From positions 1 to 14,072 of the forward strand of contig JALUVB010000060.1 in NCBI GenBank assembly GCA_027021085.1: a stretch of DNA of 14,072 nt, read 5' to 3'. Below are positions 7,873 through 14,072 of this stretch, piece after piece. The first letter of the stretch is position 1. Every line of letters begins with the position of its first letter. This DNA is from a bacterium (lineage in GTDB: Bacteria; CAIJMQ01; JAADFP01). The translations under genes were made by a program, and so were the position numbers. The notes under the pieces are model-generated. The model did not search any database and had not been told where the DNA came from. It worked only from the letters and a program-made list of their open reading frames with translations.

Positions 7873-8042
7873 GACAAAAGAGAAGCAGAAAGAGAAAAAC
7901 CTGCCCACCTGTCATGCCTATCTGCCTCCCGACACCGATTTTATATCTGGAGGCTGGGTACCTGCCCCTTGATATACAATACAGGGGTATGGTATGTTTA
8001 AGGTGAAGTTAAGGTAATAAATCCTGGAAGCATGAAAAGTTA
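7873..8042. other. Intergenic stretch without a recognisable gene
   Basis: This is part of the 383-nt gap between the oxidoreductase and permease genes. It holds a 10-bp copy of the palindrome core (gcctcccgac, 7924-7933) and the short inverted pair atgaca (7871-7876) and tgtcat (7910-7915). I see no ORF with family features, no tRNA fold and no riboswitch that I recognise. Confidence 0.5.
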
Positions 8043-8049
8043 TTTGTTA

Positions 8050-8058
8050 TGGTATAAT
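8050..8058 (+). promoter_or_regulatory. Extended -10 promoter for the permease/SPFH operon
   Basis: TGGTATAAT at 8050-8058 is a consensus extended -10 element (TGnTATAAT). No good -35 is found 16-18 bp upstream, which extended -10 promoters tolerate. Transcription would begin near 8065 and leave a leader of about 65 nt before the ATG at 8130. Confidence 0.5.
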
Positions 8059-8084
8059 TTAGAGCTTGATAATTTGAAAGCGCC

Positions 8085-8103
8085 CTCCGTGATAACCACG
8101 GGG
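8085..8103 (+). promoter_or_regulatory. Leader hairpin upstream of the permease gene
   Basis: ccgtg (8087-8091) pairs with cacgg (8097-8101) around the loop ataac. The stem extends by a T-G wobble and a C-G pair to 7 bp (8085-8103). It sits in the predicted 5' leader, 26 nt before the start codon. Function is unknown; it matches no riboswitch class I recognise. Confidence 0.35.
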
Positions 8104-8129
8104 TTAAATTTTAAGATATTTTACTTATT

Positions 8130-9074
8130 ATGAGAGCTTTCCCTGCGTTAGCCCACATTTCGTTCTATAATGTAATCCGCCAGCCGTTTTTTGCCCTTAT
8201 TACCGTGGGGTCTTACCTTTTTATCCTGGCCAGCCCTGCCTTTACCATGTTTACTCTCATGCATGCAAAAAAGCTGATTTTAGATATGGGAATGGCTACT
8301 ATTCTTTTATCCGAACTGGGAGTGAGCGTGCTGGGTATTTTCTCTATTGTGGGAGGAGAAATGGAGGAGAAGACGAGTACCCTTCTTTTGAGTAAGCCGG
8401 TATCCCGTTTTACTTTTCTCGTTTCCAAGATATTTGCCGTGGCTATTTCTCTCTTGTTTGTGCTTGTTCCCCTAATTATTATCCTTATAATGACTTTGAA
8501 AATGGGAGTGCCGGAAGCAGCTTACAGCGAGGTTAAGTATTCTATACTCTGGTTCGAGTTTTTGCCGTTGCTGGTGGCAGTAATTCTGGCGGGAGGGGCC
8601 AATTATTATGCTGATAAAAATTTTGCTTCTGCTTTTGTCATCTCACTGAATATTTCTCTTATCCTCTCTCTCCTGATTCTTTATTTCGTTGACAAGAGTG
8701 CTCTTCAACTGAATTTGTTCCTTCCGGCCGCTTTTCTCTGGATGGCAGGGATAGTCATGGCACCGGTGGCTTCTCTCTTTTCACTGAGAGGGAAGTTATT
8801 TTTTACCCTGACTTTTTCTTTCCTGATTTTTATGCTTGGGCTTACTTCGGATTACCTTTTAGGTAAGTTTATGCATAATCCGGGGGTAAAAATTGTATAT
8901 TCCCTCATACCGAATTTCCAGGTTTTCTGGAGCGAGGAAACCTGGTTAAAAGGAGGAAGTATAAACTTGCAATATCTGTTAAAGGCACTGGGGTATATGT
9001 TTTTCTATACCCTGGGCATGACGTTTTTAGGCTGGAGTATCTGGGAGAGGAAGGAGGTATCCGGTGGAAGATAA
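8130..9074 (+). CDS. ABC-2 type transporter permease subunit
   Basis: An inner-membrane protein of 314 residues with about six to eight hydrophobic spans (near 20-43, 55-75, 99-123, 139-156, 164-187, 196-219, 222-243, 280-305). The segment GEMEEKTSTLLLSKPVSR at 76-93 is the coupling-type motif seen in ABC-2 permeases of the NosY/GldF sort, after the second span. Such subunits need an ABC ATPase; none is encoded in the window, upstream or downstream. The substrate is unknown. The ATG at 8130 has no clear Shine-Dalgarno sequence. The gene is first in a compact operon and its end overlaps the next gene by 11 nt, so it is probably made together with the SPFH proteins. Family call good, partner and cargo unknown. 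Confidence 0.85.
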   Translation: MRAFPALAHISFYNVIRQPFFALITVGSYLFILASPAFTMFTLMHAKKLILDMGMATILLSELGVSVLGIFSIVGGEMEEKTSTLLLSKPVSRFTFLVSKIFAVAISLLFVLVPLIIILIMTLKMGVPEAAYSEVKYSILWFEFLPLLVAVILAGGANYYADKNFASAFVISLNISLILSLLILYFVDKSALQLNLFLPAAFLWMAGIVMAPVASLFSLRGKLFFTLTFSFLIFMLGLTSDYLLGKFMHNPGVKIVYSLIPNFQVFWSEETWLKGGSINLQYLLKALGYMFFYTLGMTFLGWSIWERKEVSGGR

Positions 9075-10938
9075 GGACAAATTACGGCGAGGTTTCCAGG
9101 TAGCCTTGGGAGCTTCCCTGTTCCAGGTTTTCTTGTCCTTAGTCTTCTACATAATGTATTTGCAGGTGAAGTCTCCTCTTCTGCTCCTGGAATCTTTCCA
9201 TGCCGGCATAGGTATTCCCATTTTCACCCTGCTCTTTCTCCTTTTCCAGCAGAGGTACAGGGAAAGACTGGAAAGGGATGAGGTGGAAGAGCTTGCCAAA
9301 AGGGAAGGGCGGATGTTCAGGGACGAGGAAAGCGCCCTGCTAATTTCCCGCATACGTCTGAGGCAGACTGAAAAGTGGGTAATTCCCGGGGTGACTTTAA
9401 TACTCTCCTTCCTCATGTTCTACGTCCCTTTCAAAATAATGCTCTATTTCGGCGGGAAGGGCATTCACTACCAGGCAAGCCCGGCAGTTTCGCTGTTGCT
9501 TATCGGGTTGACTTTTCTTATCTTTTTGTTCTCCCGCTATGTCGTGGGCATGTCCAAAGAAAAATTATGGCGTGAGCTGCGCAGTATCGGTACCTTTTTG
9601 GGGGTTAATGCTCTTTTCGCATTTCTTGTGGCCATATCTTTGACTTTAAGGAAATTTGGCCTTCCCAAGGTGGAATGGTTTATTTTCTACCTGCTCAATA
9701 TTTTGCTCATCGCAGTGGGGTTTGAATACCTGCTGAATATTATTCTTTCTTTTTACCGTTCTTCCAAGGCAGAAAAACGGATTTCTTTTGATTCCCGGAT
9801 TTTATACCTTCTTTCCACACCGGAGGAAGTTATCCCTTCTTTCTCGGAAATACTTGATTACCAGTTTGGCTTTCGTATTACCCAGACCTGGTTTTACCAG
9901 TTTGTAAAGAAGCGTGTTATCCCCCTTGTCCTATTGCAGATTGCCCTGCTTTACTTGTTGACCTGTTTTGTGATTGTAAGGCCGTATGAGAGAGCGTTCA
10001 TAGAGTTCCTGGGGAGGCCTATAGAGGGGGGGAAGGTTTTTGGACCCGGAATTCATCTCAAGTTTCCCTGGCCTATTGGAAAGGCGAGAATTTACGATGT
10101 GGAGCGGATAAAGGTCATCCGTGCCGGGGTGCGTGGCAAAGAGGGAGAAAGGGTACTCTGGACGGAAAGGCACTACGAGGAAGAGTTTAACTGGATAATC
10201 GCCAGCAAGGAAGGTGCTGCTGCTTCTTCTTCCCGTTATACCTCTGTCCCGGTGAATTTCCTTACCGGTGTGGTCTGGGTTTACTATCGCATTGACCCTG
10301 AACGGTTATTTGACTATGCATATACCCAGGCTCAGCCGGGTAAGCTATTAGAAAGCCTTGTCTATAACCAGTTTACCAGGATGATGATGAACGTGGATTT
10401 TTTCGAAGTATTGAACGTGAAGAGGCTTTCGCTTACCAATATGCTCAAGAAAAGTATTCAGAAAGAAGCGGATAAGCATAACCTGGGAGTAAAAATAGTT
10501 ATGGTGAGTGTGGGTAATGTTCATCCGCCCGTGGAGACGGCATCGAGTTTTGAAAAAGTTGTGGGGGCAATGGAAAGAAAGGAAGCGTATATTCTCGGTG
10601 CGGAATCTTACAAGAACCGGGAACTTACCCTGGCAGATTACGATGCTTCCCGGGTAAAAGTGCAGGCTGAGTCTTACAGGTTGACCAGGTCCGTGGAATC
10701 GAAAGCACGGGGGGAAGAGTTTTTAAAGGAATTGCAGGCTTACCAAAAAAATCCTCGCATTTTCAAATACAGGCACTACTTGAAAACACTGGAAAGGAGT
10801 CTCCTTTCTCCCAGGAAATATATTGTGGTTTCATCTGAGAGAGAAAGAAATGTCACTGTGCTTGACCTGGAGAAGACGCCTCTGCCTGATATTCTTTCCT
10901 TAGGTCTGGCAGCAGAAACAAAGGAGATTAAAAAATGA
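9064..10938 (+). CDS. Polytopic SPFH/band-7 protein, HflK-like
   Basis: This 624-residue protein starts with about seven predicted membrane spans (near 13-32, 42-62, 105-128, 138-161, 174-195, 203-228, 283-305). They are followed by an SPFH/band-7 domain from about 302 (VIVRPYERAFIEFLGRP, then GPGIHLKFPWPIGKARIYDV) to about 490, and a charged helical region from about 495 to 580. E. coli HflK has a single span and about 420 residues, so the N-terminal 280 residues are an added membrane module. An insert of about 40 residues (354-395) splits the band-7 domain before the SVPVNFLTG strand. SPFH proteins form ring or cage scaffolds; HflK/HflC cage the FtsH protease in E. coli. The GTG start is backed by AAGGAGG at 9051-9057, 6 nt upstream. 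It overlaps the permease by 11 nt and the next gene by 4 nt. Family call firm, role inferred. Confidence 0.88.
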   Translation: MEDKDKLRRGFQVALGASLFQVFLSLVFYIMYLQVKSPLLLLESFHAGIGIPIFTLLFLLFQQRYRERLERDEVEELAKREGRMFRDEESALLISRIRLRQTEKWVIPGVTLILSFLMFYVPFKIMLYFGGKGIHYQASPAVSLLLIGLTFLIFLFSRYVVGMSKEKLWRELRSIGTFLGVNALFAFLVAISLTLRKFGLPKVEWFIFYLLNILLIAVGFEYLLNIILSFYRSSKAEKRISFDSRILYLLSTPEEVIPSFSEILDYQFGFRITQTWFYQFVKKRVIPLVLLQIALLYLLTCFVIVRPYERAFIEFLGRPIEGGKVFGPGIHLKFPWPIGKARIYDVERIKVIRAGVRGKEGERVLWTERHYEEEFNWIIASKEGAAASSSRYTSVPVNFLTGVVWVYYRIDPERLFDYAYTQAQPGKLLESLVYNQFTRMMMNVDFFEVLNVKRLSLTNMLKKSIQKEADKHNLGVKIVMVSVGNVHPPVETASSFEKVVGAMERKEAYILGAESYKNRELTLADYDASRVKVQAESYRLTRSVESKARGEEFLKELQAYQKNPRIFKYRHYLKTLERSLLSPRKYIVVSSERERNVTVLDLEKTPLPDILSLGLAAETKEIKK

Positions 10939-11852
10939 GTAAAAGAAGAATCTGGAACCCATATACTTTTTTTCTGGGGTTGTTCCTGCTTATCATTCTG
11001 GTTCTTTACCTTATTGCCTTCCAGGTGCCGGTGGGCAAGATGGCAGTGGTGACTACATTTGGCAAGCCGGTGCGGGTAATAACTGAACCGGGGCTCTACT
11101 GGAAGGCTCCCTGGCCCATTCAGGAAGTATATCATTTTGATGGCAGGATTAATGTCCTGGAAAGCAAGATGGAGGAAACTTACACGCGGGATGGGAAAAA
11201 TATAATTTTAATTACCTCTACTTTCTGGAAAATAAAAGAACCGCTAAAATTCTTTACTTCGGTAGGCAGCAAAGATGCGGCAGAGAGAAAGCTGGTTTCC
11301 CTGGTAAGAAATTATGAAAACGGGGTTATAGGTACTTACGAGCTTTCCCAGCTGATTAATGTGAATAAGAAATTACTCAAATTAGACGAAATACAGGAAA
11401 AAATCAAAGCCCTGGCTTCCGAAGAATCTGAAAAAACATACGGTATAAAAATCATAGAAGTGGTGCTTAAAAGGATACAGTTTCCTCAGGAGGTTACTCA
11501 GGATGTATTTGAAAGGATGCGGAAAGAAAGAGAGAGAATAGCCCAGAAATTCCTGGCGGAAGGTGAAGGCATGGCAAGCGACATAAAGGCGAAGGCAGAT
11601 GCAGAAAAAGACAAGATACTGGCAGAAGCACGGGCTCAGGCTAAAAGGATTAAAGGGGAAGGTGATGCAGAGGCTGCGCAGTACTATGATATTTTCAGCA
11701 AGAATGAGGACCTGGCAATTTTCCTGAGGAAACTGGAAGCGCTGGAGAACACGCTTAAGAGTAATTCTACTATCATCCTGGATAGCAGGACTCCTCCTTA
11801 CGATTTACTCTTGGGTGGATACCTGGAGAAAGAAAATGGCAAGAAAAAGTAG
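10935..11852 (+). CDS. hflC: HflC-like SPFH protein
   Basis: The 305-residue protein has one N-terminal membrane span (11-29) and then a band-7 domain: QVPVGKMAVVTTFGKPVRVI, then EPGLYWKAPWPIQEV. A long charged coiled region follows at about 190-250 and carries HflC's hallmark RMRKERERIAQKFLAEGEG and IKGEGDAEAAQYY. The length is close to E. coli HflC (334). With HflK it forms the membrane cage that restrains FtsH; no ftsH is in this window, so partner and target are inferred. The start overlaps the previous stop as ATGA, with AAGGAG at 10921-10926, 8 nt upstream, which predicts coupled translation and matched amounts. The best paralogue match is HflC rather than stomatin or prohibitin, because of the EGE and GEGDAEA motifs. 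Confidence 0.88.
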   Translation: MSKRRIWNPYTFFLGLFLLIILVLYLIAFQVPVGKMAVVTTFGKPVRVITEPGLYWKAPWPIQEVYHFDGRINVLESKMEETYTRDGKNIILITSTFWKIKEPLKFFTSVGSKDAAERKLVSLVRNYENGVIGTYELSQLINVNKKLLKLDEIQEKIKALASEESEKTYGIKIIEVVLKRIQFPQEVTQDVFERMRKERERIAQKFLAEGEGMASDIKAKADAEKDKILAEARAQAKRIKGEGDAEAAQYYDIFSKNEDLAIFLRKLEALENTLKSNSTIILDSRTPPYDLLLGGYLEKENGKKK

Positions 11853-12876
11853 GGAACAAAGCGAAGCATTAGAGTACTTCTCCCGTGCTCTGAAGCTGAG
11901 TTTCTATTTCCTTAAGGCGTTGGTAGCCATTCTGGTGATTTCCTATCTTCTCTCAGGTTTTTTTACTGTTAAACAGGATGAAGTAGCTGTAGTACTTCGC
12001 TGGGGAAAGATTAAAGGAGTCGGAGAGGAAAGGGTACTTAAACCCGGATTTCACTGGTCTTTTCCCGAACCCGTAGATAAAGTTGTGCGCATACCGGTTA
12101 AGAAAGTTAAATCCATAGAGTTGAGAACATTCTGGGACCCGGATTTAGACAAGAAGAATGTCAATCCTGCTCCTTTCCTGATTCCGTGGCTGCATGGATA
12201 TTTGATAACCGGGGATAACAATATTATTCATACTCTGTGGCATATAGAGTACCAGATAGATGACCCTATTTTATACCTTACTAATACCAGCCAGGAAGAA
12301 TCCATAATAAAAATCGCGGTCTCCAATGCCATAGTACGCGTAGGCGGAAGATTGTCGGTTGATGAGGCATTGCGCACCCGCCTGGAAACTTTTTCCCGCC
12401 TGGTAAAAAACGAAGCACAGAAGACACTGGATGAGGTGGATTCCGGGTTGACACTTGTGGCAGTGTACCTGGATCGTTCTGTTCCTCCCCTGCAAGTGGC
12501 CGATGCATTCAACAAAGTGATTAAATCCGAGCAAATCAAAAGTGCACGCATAAATGAAGCTAAATCTTATGCCAACCGGGTGGTAAATACTGCTATGGGG
12601 GAAGCGGCAAGGATTGTGGGAGAAGCAAACACCTACCGTAGCGAAGTAGTTAATGAAGCGCGTGCTGATGCCGAGTATATTGAAAAACTTACCCAGAAAT
12701 TCGGAGAAGGGAGCAAGGGGCTTAATGTGTATCTTGCCTACTTCTATCAGGAAAAGATAGAGGAAATCCTGGCCAATTTACAGAATAAATTTATACTGAA
12801 AAGACCATTCCCGGGCAAAGAGAATGAATTGAGAATAATCCTGGGAAAGAGACAAAGATGGAAAGAGAGTAAATAA
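11836..12876 (+). CDS. hflK: HflK-like SPFH protein
   Basis: From the ATG at 11836 the protein has 346 residues: a short basic N-terminus, one membrane span (22-42), a band-7 domain opening with VKQDEVAVVLRWGKI and KPGFHWSFPEPVDKV, and the HflK-type segment ITGDNNIIHTLWHIEYQIDDP at about 124-144. A helical region (about 225-290) rich in Ala, Glu and Arg follows. The E. coli protein is about 420 residues with a Gly-rich N-terminus, absent here. ATG 11836 is preferred over GTG 11815 because GGAG (11825-11828) lies 7 nt before it and nothing like a ribosome site precedes the GTG. It overlaps hflC by 17 nt. Presumed partner of the upstream HflC, giving three SPFH subunits in one operon. The hflK symbol rests on family resemblance only. 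Confidence 0.85.
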   Translation: MARKSREQSEALEYFSRALKLSFYFLKALVAILVISYLLSGFFTVKQDEVAVVLRWGKIKGVGEERVLKPGFHWSFPEPVDKVVRIPVKKVKSIELRTFWDPDLDKKNVNPAPFLIPWLHGYLITGDNNIIHTLWHIEYQIDDPILYLTNTSQEESIIKIAVSNAIVRVGGRLSVDEALRTRLETFSRLVKNEAQKTLDEVDSGLTLVAVYLDRSVPPLQVADAFNKVIKSEQIKSARINEAKSYANRVVNTAMGEAARIVGEANTYRSEVVNEARADAEYIEKLTQKFGEGSKGLNVYLAYFYQEKIEEILANLQNKFILKRPFPGKENELRIILGKRQRWKESK

Positions 12877-14072
12877 ATGAAAGAAGAACTTTACCATCCG
12901 GTGCATGCACATGAAGAAGAAAGGGAATTGGTGCGGCGTCTCATATTCACTCTTATCGGGGGGATTCTTATTTTTAATGCCTTTATAGCCACGCGCATGT
13001 TCCCGGACCGCCCGGAGATTTCCGGCATAAGTGCTTTACTGGGAGCCCTTCTCCTGGGTGTTCCCATGATAGTGGGTTCATTTAAAGGTTTCTTTACCGG
13101 CAAGCTCGAGCTTACCGAACTGGCCAGCATAGCAGTACTTGCCTGTATAGCCCTGGGATATTACGTTACCGCAGGAGTGGTAGCCTTTATTCTCATTCTG
13201 GGTCATCTCCTGGAGCACCGGACGGCCCTGGGAGCGCGGGAGGCTATTGAATCCCTGCTCAAGCTTACTCCGCCTACGGCTCATCTGGTGGTAGGAAATG
13301 AGGAAAGGGATGTAACTGTACGGGAGTTAAAGCCAGGGGACATTATCAGGGTAAAGCCGGGGGAAAATATCCCGGCTGATGGGATTATCAAGGAAGGGGA
13401 AACTACCATAAGCGAAGCTTCCATAACCGGGGAGTCTCTACCCGTGGATAAGGTTCCCGGAGAGCAGGTCTTTGAAGGGACCACAAATATCACGGGATCA
13501 GTTTTGCTTGAGGTTACCCGGGTAGGGGAGGATACTACCCTGGGAAAAGTAAAGCAGCTTATCCTGCAGGCGGAAAAGACGCGCATCCCCATAATTTCTC
13601 TCATGGAAAAATATGTTCAATGGTATATTCCGGTAATACTCATGATTTCTGGCCTGATACTTTTCTTTACCCGGGATGCTTTGCGGGCTATTGCTGCCAT
13701 AATTGTAGGGGTTCCATGTGCGCTTCTCTTAGCTACTCCTACTGTTATCATTGCAGTACTCTCTGCTTCTGCTCGGGCAGGCATAATGCTGAAAGAAACC
13801 GGCAAAATTGAGGTGGCCTCCCAGGTAAATGCGGTAGTTTTTGATAAAACGGGGACCCTTACTACAGGAGAGCCGGTGGTAAGTTCTCTCAATCCTCTTC
13901 CGGGAATTCCTCCGGAAAAGTTTATTTACCTGGTGGGAACAGTGGAAAAACATTCGCTGCATCCTGTGGCTAAGGCAGTACGAGAGCTGGTAAGGAAAGC
14001 ACGGATTAAAGTCGGCGAGCCGGAAGAGTTTGAGGAAATAGGAGGCAAGGGGGTAAAGGGAAAAGTAGAGGG
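12877..14072 (+). CDS. P1B-like cation-transporting P-type ATPase (3' end outside window)
   Basis: The first 398 residues of an ATP-driven membrane cation pump are present; the end lies beyond the window. About four spans fall within 20-125. The actuator domain carries TGES at 184-187, the next membrane helices hold VPC at 279-281 followed by ALLLATPT, the phosphorylation motif is DKTGT with D323, and the P1B-type HP motif appears as SLHP at 360-363. The fold matches heavy-metal (P1B) pumps, but the ion-site Cys-Pro-Cys is Val-Pro-Cys and no N-terminal metal-binding (HMA) domain exists. The N-terminus is short and has four histidines within the first 13 residues. The ATG follows the previous TAA with no gap. 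The cation cannot be assigned: Cu, Zn/Cd and Co-type pumps normally carry CPC, SPC or related triplets. Confidence 0.9.
   Translation, partial: MKEELYHPVHAHEEERELVRRLIFTLIGGILIFNAFIATRMFPDRPEISGISALLGALLLGVPMIVGSFKGFFTGKLELTELASIAVLACIALGYYVTAGVVAFILILGHLLEHRTALGAREAIESLLKLTPPTAHLVVGNEERDVTVRELKPGDIIRVKPGENIPADGIIKEGETTISEASITGESLPVDKVPGEQVFEGTTNITGSVLLEVTRVGEDTTLGKVKQLILQAEKTRIPIISLMEKYVQWYIPVILMISGLILFFTRDALRAIAAIIVGVPCALLLATPTVIIAVLSASARAGIMLKETGKIEVASQVNAVVFDKTGTLTTGEPVVSSLNPLPGIPPEKFIYLVGTVEKHSLHPVAKAVRELVRKARIKVGEPEEFEEIGGKGVKGKVE

Noticed and set aside
11815-11835. GTG at 11815 as the start of the HflK-like gene
   Set aside because: No ribosome site precedes it, while ATG 11836 has GGAG 7 nt upstream.

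Overview
The window looks like a chromosomal segment of an uncultivated, probably Gram-negative-type bacterium of moderate GC content. No RNA gene, CRISPR array, phage gene or transposase is visible. All seven complete genes and both edge-truncated genes lie on the + strand. No taxon can be fixed from the sequence. The polytopic HflK-like protein and the repeat-rich intergenic gaps recall candidate phyla near the Planctomycetes/Verrucomicrobia/Omnitrophota, but that is an impression from memory.

Region 1 (1-1958) is the 3' part of a VIT plus von Willebrand A domain protein. Region 2 (1959-2216) is a repeat-bearing gap with an imperfect palindrome and a heptanucleotide array. It ends in a possible promoter for region 3.

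Region 3 (2217-7746) is a likely metabolic operon: glutamine-dependent NAD+ synthetase (nadE), a class III PLP aminotransferase, an M20 zinc amidohydrolase/deacylase and a Gfo/Idh/MocA NAD(P)-dependent oxidoreductase. The last two overlap by 8 nt. The aminotransferase, deacylase and dehydrogenase could act in sequence on an amino acid or amino sugar, but no substrate can be named.

Region 4 (7747-8129) has no gene. It holds a second heptanucleotide array, inverted relative to the first, a perfect 8-bp-stem hairpin, fragments of the palindromic repeat, an extended -10 promoter and a leader hairpin.

Region 5 (8130-14072, running off the end) is the most interesting part: a tightly packed operon in which each gene overlaps or abuts the next. 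It encodes an ABC-2 type permease without an ATPase, a 624-residue SPFH/band-7 protein with about seven membrane spans, an HflC-like protein, an HflK-like protein, and a P1B-like P-type cation ATPase. The ATPase has VPC where CPC is usual and lacks an N-terminal metal-binding domain. No FtsH protease gene is visible. The arrangement suggests a large SPFH membrane scaffold working with an ion pump, which is inference from gene order.
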